Below, piece after piece: positions 44,195-53,081 of a DNA stretch of 54,595 bases. Origin of the DNA: Erythrobacter sp. GTDB taxonomy: Bacteria; Pseudomonadota; Alphaproteobacteria; Sphingomonadales; Sphingomonadaceae. The position numbers were made by a program, and so were the translations under genes. The notes beneath the pieces were generated by a model. That model was not told the origin of the DNA and searched no databases. It was given only the letters and a program-made list of their open reading frames with translations. The stretch covers positions 1 through 54,595 of the forward strand of contig JAPYPR010000013.1 in the NCBI GenBank assembly GCA_029937545.1, in the 5' to 3' direction. Positions within the stretch are counted from its first letter, which is position 1. The number at the start of each line of letters is the position of its first letter.

Positions 44195-46933
44195 ATGTCG
44201 ACCGGCAAGCAGCTCGCTTCGCTGCTCCTGCTCACCACCGCGCTGTGCGTACCCGGCGCAGCTTTCGCGCAAAGCACCGGCGCAGAGGGCGTCCCTGCGG
44301 AAGAAGATCTCGCAACGGACGCGCTGCAGGCGGAGCAGGTGGAGGGTGTCGACGACACCCCGCAGGAAGAGCAATACGAAGAGCCCGAAGTCTCCGTCCC
44401 CGGCGGCGCGATCGTCGTCACGGGCCGCAGGCGCGAAGACATCGGCCGCGCGTCCTCGCAGGTCGTGTCTGTGCTCGACACGGCCAGCATCGCGCGGACC
44501 GGCGAAGGCGATATCGCCGGCGCGCTGACCCGCGTCACCGGCCTCTCGACCGTCGGCAACGGCCTCGTCTTCGTACGCGGTCTAGGCGATCGCTATTCGC
44601 TGGCGCTGCTGAACGGCCTCCCCCTGCCCTCGCCCCAGCCGCTCAGCCGCGTCGTCCCGCTCGACATCTTCCCGACCAGCGTGGTCGCCTCCAGCCTCGT
44701 GCAGAAGACCTACTCGGCCAACTATCCCGGCGAGTTCGGCGGCGGCGTGATCAACCTGACCACCCGCGCCATCCCGCAGGAAAGCTTCGTCAAGATCAGC
44801 GGCGGCATCAGCGGCGACACCGAAACCACCGGCGGCGTGGGCTACACCTATTTCGGTTCCAGCTACGACTGGTTCGGCTTCGACGATGGACGGCGCACCA
44901 TCCGCCCGCAGCTGCAGAGCTATCTCGACAGTGGGCGCCCGATCAACGATCCCGAAGTCGACCAGGAAGCGATCCTGCTCGAACTCGGCGACCCCAATCT
45001 CATCCTGCTGCAGAGCAATAGCGGCCTGCCGGTCAATTTCTCCACCGGGGTCACGGCAGGCACCAGCTTCGACGTGTTCGGCGACGGCCAGTTCGGCGTC
45101 ATCGCCACTGCCTCGATCAGCAACAAGTGGCGCAACCGCTTCATCACCCAGCAGACCGCACTGGGCGAGGATCTCGACCTCGACAGCGACGGGCGCGAAT
45201 TCGTGACCGACAACCGCGTGCTCGTGAACGGCCTGCTCGGCTTCGGCCTCGAGGTCGGCGAGCATCGCTTCCGGTTCACCAACCTCTTCATCCGCGACTC
45301 GCTCAAGCGCGCATCGCTGTCGGAAACCTTCGACTTTCAGAGCGACGATACCGACCAGGTGCAGAACACCTCGTGGTTCGAGCGCCAGCTGTTCGACACG
45401 CAGTTCACCGGCGAGCTCGATTTTGGCGACCTCAACGTCGATCTGCGCGCCGGCTATGCCCAGACGCAGCGTGAAGCGCCTTACGAATGGACCTTCACCT
45501 ATACGCGGACCGACAACCCGAACGATCCGCTGGGCAATGTCTTCCTCAACACGCTCGACGGCCAGCGCGGCAGCGCGATCGTCGCCTTCTCGGACCTGAC
45601 CGAGGACCTCTACTACGGCGGCCTCGACGTCAGCTATCAGCTGACCGACTGGCTCGGCGTGACGATCGGCGGGGCCTATACCGACACCCAGCGACTGTCC
45701 TCCCGCCGCGAGTTCGACCTGCGCGCACAGGGTGACTTCCCCGACGTGTTCGGCGCCTTCCGCCCCGATGCCCTGCTGGGCGACTCGCTGATCGAATTCG
45801 GTTTCGACCGCGATGCACAGGATGCCGCCAATATTGGCCCGTTCGGCTTTACGATCTTCGATACCACCGGCTCCGACCCGGCGTTCGAAGCGGGGCTGGA
45901 GATCAAGGCTGGCTACATCCAGAGCCGTATCCAGCCGGTCGAAGCGATCTCGCTCGATATCGGCGTACGTTACGAAGACGCGGTGCAGGAGGTCATCCCG
46001 CTCGGCCTCGACGGTACGCCCAGCGGCTCGGCCAATGCTTCGCTGCTGAACAACGACTATTTCCTTCCGGCCAGCACGCTGACCTGGGAGATCGACGACA
46101 ACCTGCAGGCGCGCTTCAACGCGTCCAAGACCATCGCCCGCCCGCAGTTCCGCGAGCTCATCTTCCAGACCTATTTCGATCCGGAAACCAACCGCCAGTT
46201 CAATGGCAACCCGGAGCTGGTCGACAGCGAACTGACCAATTACGAGGCGCGCCTCGAATATTACTGGGGTTCGCAGAGCCGGGTCAGCCTGGCGGGCTTC
46301 TACAAGGATATCGAGCGTCCGATCGAGGTATTCTCCAGCTTCTCCGACAACGAGCGGATCAGCGGCTTCGCCAACGCGCCCGCCGCTACGCTCTACGGTG
46401 CGGAGTTCGAGCTTCAGTGGAACAAGGACCTCTACACGCTCGGAGGCGAATGGTGGGAAAGCAAGCGTCTGGTGGCGATTGCCAACTACACCTACACCCA
46501 GTCCGAGCTGGAAGTGACCGATAGCGATATCGCGCAGGTCTTCCCCTCCGCACCGCAACCCGCGACCAACTTCTTCCGCGATGGCGTGCCGCTGACCGGG
46601 CAGAGCGACCATCTGGTCAACCTGCAACTCGGCCTCGAAGACCTCGACCGGCTGAGCCAGGCGACGATCCTGCTGAGCTATGCCAGCGAACGCGTCACCA
46701 GCCGCGGCACCAGCAACCTGCCCGACATCATCGAAGACCCGGGCCTGCGCCTCGACTTCGTGGTGCGCCAGGGTTTCGAACTCGGCGGTGCCGACATGGA
46801 ACTCAAGCTCGAAGCGCGGAACCTCACGGGCCGCGACTACGAGGAATTCCAGACCAACGGCGATACCCGCATCGACATCAACAGCTATGATGTCGGCACC
46901 AGTTTCAGCGTCTCACTCTCCGCTGAATTCTAA
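44195..46933 (+). CDS. TonB-dependent receptor
   Basis: The 912-residue protein has a signal peptide (MSTGKQLASLLLLTTALCVP...AFAQS), an acidic segment, and the plug domain from about 75 (GAIVVTGRRREDIGRASSQV, LTRVTGLSTVGNGLVFVRG, LGDRYSLALLNGLPLPSP). A 22-strand barrel follows and ends SFSVSLSAEF with the C-terminal Phe needed for assembly. No N-terminal signalling (STN) domain is present. GAGGGGG lies 9 bases before ATG 44195; an upstream in-frame ATG at 44177 is weaker. Ligand unknown; the adjacent lipoprotein is the likely partner. An intrinsic terminator follows. Confidence 0.95.
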   Translation: MSTGKQLASLLLLTTALCVPGAAFAQSTGAEGVPAEEDLATDALQAEQVEGVDDTPQEEQYEEPEVSVPGGAIVVTGRRREDIGRASSQVVSVLDTASIARTGEGDIAGALTRVTGLSTVGNGLVFVRGLGDRYSLALLNGLPLPSPQPLSRVVPLDIFPTSVVASSLVQKTYSANYPGEFGGGVINLTTRAIPQESFVKISGGISGDTETTGGVGYTYFGSSYDWFGFDDGRRTIRPQLQSYLDSGRPINDPEVDQEAILLELGDPNLILLQSNSGLPVNFSTGVTAGTSFDVFGDGQFGVIATASISNKWRNRFITQQTALGEDLDLDSDGREFVTDNRVLVNGLLGFGLEVGEHRFRFTNLFIRDSLKRASLSETFDFQSDDTDQVQNTSWFERQLFDTQFTGELDFGDLNVDLRAGYAQTQREAPYEWTFTYTRTDNPNDPLGNVFLNTLDGQRGSAIVAFSDLTEDLYYGGLDVSYQLTDWLGVTIGGAYTDTQRLSSRREFDLRAQGDFPDVFGAFRPDALLGDSLIEFGFDRDAQDAANIGPFGFTIFDTTGSDPAFEAGLEIKAGYIQSRIQPVEAISLDIGVRYEDAVQEVIPLGLDGTPSGSANASLLNNDYFLPASTLTWEIDDNLQARFNASKTIARPQFRELIFQTYFDPETNRQFNGNPELVDSELTNYEARLEYYWGSQSRVSLAGFYKDIERPIEVFSSFSDNERISGFANAPAATLYGAEFELQWNKDLYTLGGEWWESKRLVAIANYTYTQSELEVTDSDIAQVFPSAPQPATNFFRDGVPLTGQSDHLVNLQLGLEDLDRLSQATILLSYASERVTSRGTSNLPDIIEDPGLRLDFVVRQGFELGGADMELKLEARNLTGRDYEEFQTNGDTRIDINSYDVGTSFSVSLSAEF

Positions 46934-46958
46934 GGCTTACTCGAGCCTTCTTCCTGGA

Positions 46959-46987
46959 AGGGCCGTCCGCGGGGGCGGCCCTTTTTT
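46959..46987 (+). terminator. rho-independent terminator after the TonB receptor
   Basis: Stem agggccg / cggccct enclosing a GC-rich loop followed by TTTTTT, 25 bases past the receptor stop. Confidence 0.9.
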
Positions 46988-47127
46988 GCTTCGGGATCAG
47001 AGGTGGTCGGATTGCAGGGGTGTTTGGCTTGGATCCGTAGGCATGGTGTCGCCGATGTCCGATATTCGGTAAGAATGGGTCGCTCGACCGAATTGCCGAT
47101 CTTGCTGACACGCTCTACGGCCGGCGG

Positions 47128-47397
47128 ATGAAGAGAGCGAAGCAATGGACCCGGCTATTGCACGAGATGTGCGTAACCTATGGGCACTGCGGCGGCAGGA
47201 AACACATCACTGATCTCTTACCTTCCGTCGGCCAGATAACAGCTGACAGTTTTGCCACTCTTGCGTTGGAAGCAGAGGAAATTTCGCATGAGAGATCTCC
47301 GAAAGACTATGACGAGCAGCACCGCTTGATCAGCAATCTATTCAAGCAGCATATGCGATCTGCCAGCATTGACGCCTCGGTCATTAGCGAACTTTAG
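47128..47397 (+). CDS. hypothetical 89-residue protein
   Basis: The product starts MKRAKQWTRLLHEMCVTYGH and contains CGGRKHITDLLPSVGQITAD, SFATLALEAEEISHE and a helical LISNLFKQHMRSASI. Its GC content is visibly lower than the flanking genes, suggesting later acquisition. No signal peptide or TM segment is visible, and no ribosome site stands out. I do not recognise a family. It could be a real short acquired gene or a chance frame. Confidence 0.45.
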   Translation: MKRAKQWTRLLHEMCVTYGHCGGRKHITDLLPSVGQITADSFATLALEAEEISHERSPKDYDEQHRLISNLFKQHMRSASIDASVISEL

Positions 47398-47479
47398 CGG
47401 CTCCGGCGTTTGATCGATAACCGAAGTCGGCTGGTTAGCGGACAGTCAGCTTTCGTCTGCGCGACGACCTCAAGCGACC

Positions 47480-48154
47480 TCACCGCGAATCGTAAACATA
47501 ACCCAGCGACCGCACCGTCCTCACCCGCTCCCCTGCCCCGGCGGAGCGCAGGGCTTTGCGGAGGCGGCCGATCCAGACGTCGACGGTGCGCTCGTCGATC
47601 GGCGGTTCCTGCTTGCCGAGCGCCTCGATCAGGTCGGCGCGGGTGAGCACGCGGTCGGGGTTCTGGGCGAAGAAGCGCAGCAGGCGGAATTCGTTGGGTC
47701 GCAAGTCGAGCGGCTCACCCGCCCAGCGGGCCTGCAACGCGGCGGCATCGATGGTCAGCTCACCCAGTTCCAGCCGCTCGGCGGCACCCGGCTGGGTGTA
47801 GCCGATTTGCAAGGCCATCGCCCGGTCGAGCACCTGCGTGCGGTCGAGCGGGCCGACCATGTAATCGTCAGCCCCGGCCTTCAGTGCGCGGCGCTTGTCC
47901 GCCGCATCGTCCTCTTCCAGCACGATGGTGATATGCGCATCCTCCGTGCGCGGATCGGCGCGCAGGCGGCGGCACATTTCGAGGCCGGACAGATCGTCCA
48001 TCACCCAGTCGACGAATGCGCAGACCGGGCCTTCAACGACGCGGTGCGGCCCGTCGGAATAGAGGCGGCCGAAGGCATAGCGGGTTTCGCCATGCATGAA
48101 GTCTTCGAGTGTTTCGCCCAACCGGTCGGTCAGGAAGATATTGATGGCTTGCAC
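47480..48154 (-). CDS. OmpR-family response regulator with atypical receiver
   Basis: The 224-residue protein has an N-terminal receiver-like domain (1-120) and a C-terminal winged helix (about 130-224: LDLRPNEFRLLRFFAQNPDR, VLTRADLIEALG, RTVDVWIGRLRKAL, RTVRSLGYVYD). D49 in AFVDWVMDDLSG matches the phosphorylation site. However, the paired N-terminal acidic residues are reduced to one (D10), the Thr/Ser switch is Glu in IVLEEDDAAD, and the conserved Lys is Gly in DDYMVGPLD. Phosphorylation may therefore not control it. No kinase is adjacent. DNA targets are unknown. Confidence 0.9.
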   Translation of the reverse strand: MQAINIFLTDRLGETLEDFMHGETRYAFGRLYSDGPHRVVEGPVCAFVDWVMDDLSGLEMCRRLRADPRTEDAHITIVLEEDDAADKRRALKAGADDYMVGPLDRTQVLDRAMALQIGYTQPGAAERLELGELTIDAAALQARWAGEPLDLRPNEFRLLRFFAQNPDRVLTRADLIEALGKQEPPIDERTVDVWIGRLRKALRSAGAGERVRTVRSLGYVYDSR

Positions 48155-48260
48155 GCGGTTTTCGTCCCACCCTGTCGGGCAAGCGATGGCGCGGGCATGT
48201 GACGCGATTGTGACCGTCGGCGCGGCGACTGTAACACTTTGCGCGCGGCTGTTTTTTCCC

Positions 48261-49283
48261 TCAGCCCTCCTTCAGCGTCAACGACCAGTTTCGCGGCGCG
48301 GTGGACGCTACGCCGACCGGCATTTTCGGCACATAGGGTTCCTCCAGTCGCGCGACCTCGTCCTCGGTCAGGTCGAGCGTCATGGCCTCGACTGCGGCAG
48401 CGATATGGCCGTCCTTCGTCGCACCGATGATGGGGGCGGTGATGCTTTTGGCGAAATGCCACGCCAGCGCCACCGTAGCGCGCGACGTGCCGCGCTGTTC
48501 GGCAACTTCGCCGACCGCCTCGACGATCTTGCGATCCGCTTCGGGCGTCTGGGTATAGAGCATCTTGCCGAAACCGTCGGTCTCGCTGCGCACCGTGCTT
48601 TCGTCCCAGGCACGCGCGAGCTTGCCGCGCGCCAGCGGGCTCCACGGGATGAGGCTCACGCCCTGGTCGCGGCAGAGCGGGATCATCTCGCGCTCCTCCT
48701 CGCGGTAGAGCAGGTTCACGTGGTTCTGCATCGAGATAAAGCGCGTCCAGCCGTTCGCCCGCGCCACCTCCTGCGCCTTGGCGAATTGCCAAGCGGCCAT
48801 CGAGGACGCGCCGATATATCGCGCCTTGCCCGCCTTCACGATGTCGTGCAGCGCCTCCATCGTTTCCTCGATCGGCGTATGATCGTCCCAGCGGTGGATC
48901 TGCAAGAGGTCGACATAATCCATGTTCAGCCGCGCCAGGCTGTCGTCGACGGCCTGCATCAGGCTCTTGCGCGATAGCCCGCCCGCATTTGGTGCCTGCC
49001 GCCACGGCAGGAACGCCTTGGTCGCCAGCACGATTTCGTCGCGCTTCGCGAATTCAGGTAGCAGCTTGCCGACCACTTCCTCCGATGCGCCCATCGAATA
49101 CATGTTGGCCGTGTCGAAGAAATTGATTCCCGCCTCCAACGCCTCGCGGATGAAGGGGCGGCTTTCCTCCTCGGACAGCACCCAGTCGCCATGCCAGCCC
49201 TTGCTGGTGTCGCCGTAGCTCATGCAGCCGAGGCACAGGCGCGAGACCTTGAGGCCGCTCGGGCCGAGATTGACGTATTCCAT
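48261..49283 (-). CDS. aldo/keto reductase
   Basis: The 340-residue protein is a TIM-barrel NADP-dependent reductase, related to YajO/YgaF-type proteins: LGPSGLKVSRLCLGCMSYGD at the start, FFDTANMYSMGASEEVVGKLL with catalytic Asp and Tyr, VLATKAF with the Lys, and DLLQIHRWDDHTPIEETMEAL with the His. C-terminal GATKDGHIAAAVEAMTLDLT binds NADP. Substrate unknown. It is separated from the SDR gene by 224 bases that hold a 10-C homopolymer (49426-49435) and no gene. Confidence 0.93.
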   Translation of the reverse strand: MEYVNLGPSGLKVSRLCLGCMSYGDTSKGWHGDWVLSEEESRPFIREALEAGINFFDTANMYSMGASEEVVGKLLPEFAKRDEIVLATKAFLPWRQAPNAGGLSRKSLMQAVDDSLARLNMDYVDLLQIHRWDDHTPIEETMEALHDIVKAGKARYIGASSMAAWQFAKAQEVARANGWTRFISMQNHVNLLYREEEREMIPLCRDQGVSLIPWSPLARGKLARAWDESTVRSETDGFGKMLYTQTPEADRKIVEAVGEVAEQRGTSRATVALAWHFAKSITAPIIGATKDGHIAAAVEAMTLDLTEDEVARLEEPYVPKMPVGVASTAPRNWSLTLKEG

Positions 49284-49507
49284 GGGTCGATCCTTTTTCA
49301 GCTGCGGCTGCTTCCTGCTGGCCGGGCGACAAAGGCGACAGTGTGTCGCCCGCCTTTTGATTACCTAAACCTTTAATTCAACAACATTATCCCGAAAAAT
49401 AGCCGAGCGACACTCTGCGATGCAGCCCCCCCCCCGGCGCGCGCCATCGGGGCAGGAAGCCACCCGTCGCAGATCGACGCGGTGTAGGAAAGCACGGCGG
49501 CCCGCGC

Positions 49508-50245
49508 TCAGGCCAGCGTCATTCCGCCATCCACGCGGATGGTCTGACCCACGACGTAATCGGCCAGCGGCGAGGCCAGGAACAGCGCTGCGCCCGCCAT
49601 GTCCGCAGGCGTCCCCATGCGGCCTGCGGGGATGCGCGCGATTGCTCCGGCAGTGCGCTGCTCGTTGTCAGTCGTCACTTTGGTCAGCTTTGTGGGCACC
49701 AGCCCCGGCGCAATCCCGTTCACGCGGATTCCCTCGCCCGCCCAAGCCTGCGCGAGGCTGCCGACGAGGCTGACGGCGCCGGCCTTGCTCGCGGCATAGG
49801 CAGGGTTGCCGATCATCGCATGGAACGCGCCGACCGAGCTGACAACGATGAGCGACCCGCCGCCGTCGGCCAGCTTCGTCCGTACCGCGCGGGCGCAATC
49901 CATCAGCGAGTCGAGATTGACCGTCATGACAGCGTCCCACCCCTCGCGCTCGAATTCCTCGCGGCGATAGCGCACGATGCCCTGGCACAGGACGACGACA
50001 TCGAGTTTGTCGGGCAGGTCGAATGCTGCGACAGCCTCGCGGTCCGACACATCGAGCGAGTCGAAGTGCAGATCGGTAAGGTCGCTCCCGTCCTCAGCGG
50101 AGTAGTCGTCCGCAGAGGCGCGGGTGCCGGTGACATGCACCGTCGCCCCGTGCTCGCGGAAGCCGTGCGCAATACCGTTGCCGATCCCGCTCGTGCCCCC
50201 GATCACGAGGACGGTCTGGCCGGAATAGTCGAGCGGATCGGTCAT
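49508..50245 (-). CDS. short-chain dehydrogenase/reductase
   Basis: The 245-residue Rossmann enzyme has VLVIGGTSGIGNGIAHGF (residues 13-30, NAD(P)-binding TGxxxGxG variant), VVSSVGAFHAM with the catalytic Ser region, and YAASKAGAVSLVGSLAQAW with Tyr and Lys. It ends YVVGQTIRVDGGMTLA. Dinucleotide preference is unclear. It is last in the run flavin reductase-NMO-ACAD-SDR, 10 bases after the acyl-CoA dehydrogenase. Substrate unknown; context suggests acyl or fatty-acid metabolism. Confidence 0.93.
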   Translation of the reverse strand: MTDPLDYSGQTVLVIGGTSGIGNGIAHGFREHGATVHVTGTRASADDYSAEDGSDLTDLHFDSLDVSDREAVAAFDLPDKLDVVVLCQGIVRYRREEFEREGWDAVMTVNLDSLMDCARAVRTKLADGGGSLIVVSSVGAFHAMIGNPAYAASKAGAVSLVGSLAQAWAGEGIRVNGIAPGLVPTKLTKVTTDNEQRTAGAIARIPAGRMGTPADMAGAALFLASPLADYVVGQTIRVDGGMTLA

Positions 50246-50255
50246 GCAGCCCTCC

Positions 50256-51398
50256 TCAGATCGAGCGCGAGATCACTTCCTTCATGATCTCGTTCGTGCC
50301 GCCGTAGATGCGGGTGACGCGCGCGTCGCGCCACAGGCGGGCGATGGCGTATTCGTTCATGTAGCCAGCCCCGCCGTGCAGCTGGAGCGCGGCGTCGCAG
50401 ACTTCCCATTGCAGATCGGTATGCCACAGCTTTGCAGCACTGGCCTCGTCCGTAGTGAGTTCGCCGGCGAGGTGTTTCTTGATCGCCCAGTCGAGATGCG
50501 CCCAGCCGACCTGCAGCTTGGCCTTGAGATCGGCCAGCGTGAACTTGGTGTTCTGGAATTCGAATACCGTCTTGCCGAAGGCCTTGCGGTCCTTGGTGAA
50601 TTTCACCGCCTCGTCGAAGGCGCGCTGCGCGCCGGCCTGCGCGCCCACCGCGATGCCGAGGCGTTCCTGCGGCAGCTCCTCCATCAGGTGGATGAAGCCG
50701 CGCCCTTCGCCGCCGAGCAGGTTCTCCGCCGGCACGCGGCAATCGTGGAAGAAAAGTTCCGAAGTGTCGGCCGAATGCTGGCCGATCTTGTCGAGATTGC
50801 GCCCGCGCTCGAAACCCGGGGTGTCGGCATCGACCAGGACCAGGCTGGTGCCCTTCGCGCCCTGGCTGGGATCGGTCTTGGCGACCACGATCACGCAATC
50901 GGCATTCTGGCCGTTGGTGATGTAGGTCTTGGAGCCGTTGACGATCAGGTGATCCCCATCGCGCGCAGCGGTAGTGCGGATGCCCTGCAAGTCGCTGCCT
51001 GCGCCCGGTTCGGTCATGGCGATGGCGGTGATGATGTCGCCCGTCACCATGCCCGGCAGGTATTTCTGCCGCTGTTCCTCGGTCCCGAGACGCTCGAAAT
51101 AATTCGCCGTAATGTCGTTCTGCAGCGTGAATCCCGCGGAGGAGCCGAGATAGCTCAGCTCTTCGGTAATCACGCAGTTGAAGCCGAAATCGAGGCCGAG
51201 GCCGCCGTTCTCTTCCTTGACCGTGGGGCAGAGCATGCCGGCATCGCCCAGCGCCTTCCACGCTTCGCGCCCGACGATGCCCTCTTCCTCATGGCGGTCG
51301 AGATGCGGGGTCATGTGCTCTGCAAACACCTTGCGCACGGTGTCACGGAAGGCTTCGTGATCCTCGTTATAGGCAGTGCGATAGCTGGTATCGAGCAT
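50256..51398 (-). CDS. acyl-CoA dehydrogenase
   Basis: The 380-residue flavoenzyme has the N-terminal helical domain (FRDTVRKVFAEHMTPHLDRH) and the FAD-binding middle domain with IAMTEPGAGSDLQGIRTTA and VNGSKTYITNG. The C-terminal domain has DLQWEVCDAALQLHGGAGYM and IARLWRDARVTRIYGGTNEI, including the base-like Glu before GGTNEIMKE. Chain-length specificity cannot be read. It begins 3 bases after the nitronate monooxygenase stop. Confidence 0.96.
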   Translation of the reverse strand: MLDTSYRTAYNEDHEAFRDTVRKVFAEHMTPHLDRHEEEGIVGREAWKALGDAGMLCPTVKEENGGLGLDFGFNCVITEELSYLGSSAGFTLQNDITANYFERLGTEEQRQKYLPGMVTGDIITAIAMTEPGAGSDLQGIRTTAARDGDHLIVNGSKTYITNGQNADCVIVVAKTDPSQGAKGTSLVLVDADTPGFERGRNLDKIGQHSADTSELFFHDCRVPAENLLGGEGRGFIHLMEELPQERLGIAVGAQAGAQRAFDEAVKFTKDRKAFGKTVFEFQNTKFTLADLKAKLQVGWAHLDWAIKKHLAGELTTDEASAAKLWHTDLQWEVCDAALQLHGGAGYMNEYAIARLWRDARVTRIYGGTNEIMKEVISRSI

Positions 51399-51401
51399 GG
51401 C

Positions 51402-52379
51402 TCAGGCTCCCTGAAAACGTGCGAGGCGCTGGGTGATGATTTCCTTCGCCTCGGCCATGATGCGGTCGATCAGTTCCTTGCAGGTCGGAATGTCGTCGAT
51501 CAGTCCGGCGACCATGCCGCAGGACCAGGCACCTGCATCCATGTCGCCCTCGGTCATGATCCGCGGATAGACCCCCGCGACCTGTTCGATGATGTCCTCG
51601 AACTCGAGGTCCGCGCCCTTCTCCTTCTCGATCTGGAGCAGTTCCTCGACCGCATCGTTGGTCATCACGCGCTCCGTATTGCGCAGCGGGCGCATCACGA
51701 GGCGGGTGTCGAGCTCGCTCGCCGCGACGATCGCCTTCTTCACGTTCTCGTGCACCGGCGCTTCCTTGGTGGCGATGAAACGCGTACCCATGTTCATGCC
51801 CTCCGCGCCCATGGCGAGGCTGGCGACGAGGCTGCGGCCATCGGCCATGCCGCCGCTGGCGACGAAGGGAATTTCGAGTTCGTCCGCCGCGCGGGGCAGC
51901 AGGATCATGTTGGGAATGTCGTCCTCGCCCGGGTGCCCGCCGCATTCGAAGCCGTCGACCGATACCGCGTCGCACCCGATCGACTGGGCCTTGAGGCTGT
52001 GGCGCACGCTGGTGCATTTGTGGATCACCTTGACCCCGGCATCTTTGAAGAACGGCAGCACCTGCGCGGGATTATTGCCTGCGGTCTCAACCGCCTTCAC
52101 CCCGCCGTCGATGATCGCCTTGACGAGGCCTGGATAGTCGGGCGCGTTCACTGTGGGAAGGAAGGTGAGATTCACGCCGAAGGGCTTGTCGGTCATGTCC
52201 TTGCACTTCGCGATCTCGTCGGCGAGCTTTTCGGGCGTGCCGAGCGTCAGGCCGGTGATGATGCCCAGGCCGCCCGCATTGGACACCGCCGCCGCCATTT
52301 CCGCAAAGCCGACATAATGCATGCCCCCCTGGATGATCGGATGCTCGATGCCGAAGAGTTCGGTGATGCGGGTTTTCAT
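51402..52379 (-). CDS. nitronate monooxygenase family protein
   Basis: This 325-residue TIM-barrel FMN enzyme of the 2-nitropropane dioxygenase family has IEHPIIQGGMHYVGFAEMAA at the start, SNAGGLGIITGLTLGTPEKL, and VSVDGFECGGHPGEDDIPNM with the conserved ECGGHPG. It continues VASGGMADGRSLVASLAMGA. In bacteria such proteins also act as enoyl-ACP reductases (FabK-like) or nitronate detoxifiers; which applies is unknown. Gene order places it between a flavin reductase and an acyl-CoA dehydrogenase. Confidence 0.9.
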   Translation of the reverse strand: MKTRITELFGIEHPIIQGGMHYVGFAEMAAAVSNAGGLGIITGLTLGTPEKLADEIAKCKDMTDKPFGVNLTFLPTVNAPDYPGLVKAIIDGGVKAVETAGNNPAQVLPFFKDAGVKVIHKCTSVRHSLKAQSIGCDAVSVDGFECGGHPGEDDIPNMILLPRAADELEIPFVASGGMADGRSLVASLAMGAEGMNMGTRFIATKEAPVHENVKKAIVAASELDTRLVMRPLRNTERVMTNDAVEELLQIEKEKGADLEFEDIIEQVAGVYPRIMTEGDMDAGAWSCGMVAGLIDDIPTCKELIDRIMAEAKEIITQRLARFQGA

Positions 52380-52451
52380 GAAACTGCCTCTCTCACAGTT
52401 GCTTTTCGCAACCGGTATCGGGAGGGCGGGCGAGAGTCTAGGGTCCTGACC

Positions 52452-53042
52452 TTAGCTCTTCGCGAGCGCCTGGAGCGCGGCGAGCAGATCGCTGCCGGCT
52501 GCCGTCAGGCCGAGGCCGCCGGAACCGCGTTCGGCGAGGCCCTGCCGCTCGAGGTCCTGCGCGCTGGGTGCCTGCATCACGCGGCCATACCGCCCGCAGT
52601 GATAGATCAGCGGTTCCGCCTCGCGCCGGTCGAAATCCACCACTTCGCCAAGGAAAATGGCGTGGTCTCCGCCCTCGTATTCGAACCGCGCGCGGCAGCC
52701 GAAGCGGGCGGCGCAGCCCTCGATCAGCGGAGCGCCTTCGGGGCCGTCGAGGGCGGTGAGCCCGGCAAACTTGTCTTCGCCCGACTGGGCAAAGCGATCG
52801 GACATGTCCTGCTGGTCGGCTGCCAGCACGTGCACCGCCCAGTTCTCCGCATCGCGAAAGACCGGCAGCGTGCGCGATTGCAGCGAGAGGCTCCACAGTA
52901 CCATCGGCGGATCGAGGCTGACCGAATTGAAGCTGTTCGCGGTAAGCCCGAACGGCTGCCCCTGCTCGTCGCGCGCGGTGACGATCGTGACGCCGGTCAC
53001 GAAGGTCCCCAGAGCGTCGCGGAAGGCGTGTGCGTCGAACAT
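52452..53042 (-). CDS. flavin reductase family protein
   Basis: The 196-residue product has a flavin-reductase-like FMN-binding split barrel: FRDALGTFVTGVTIVTARDE, PFGLTANSFNSVSLDPPMVL, SDRFAQSGEDKFAGL and GCAARFGCRARFEYEGGDHA. Such enzymes supply reduced flavin to two-component monooxygenases. The C-terminal about 35 residues (LERQGLAERGSGGLGLTAAG) form a short extension. ATG 53042 is chosen over an upstream start. It heads the NMO-ACAD-SDR run and lies 39 bases after a broken tryptophan-halogenase gene, a type of enzyme that needs such a reductase. Confidence 0.9.
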   Translation of the reverse strand: MFDAHAFRDALGTFVTGVTIVTARDEQGQPFGLTANSFNSVSLDPPMVLWSLSLQSRTLPVFRDAENWAVHVLAADQQDMSDRFAQSGEDKFAGLTALDGPEGAPLIEGCAARFGCRARFEYEGGDHAIFLGEVVDFDRREAEPLIYHCGRYGRVMQAPSAQDLERQGLAERGSGGLGLTAAGSDLLAALQALAKS

Positions 53043-53081
53043 CGCCGTCCAGCTAGGGCCGCTGGACCGGAAGGGCAAGGC

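Noticed and set aside
44582..46627. 681-codon minus-strand frame opposite the TonB receptor
   Set aside because: Antisense of an intact receptor with signal peptide and terminal Phe; no own signals.
49426..49435. Ten-C homopolymer as a phase-variation tract
   Set aside because: It lies in an intergenic gap 148 bases past the aldo/keto reductase start and outside any coding frame or promoter I can identify.
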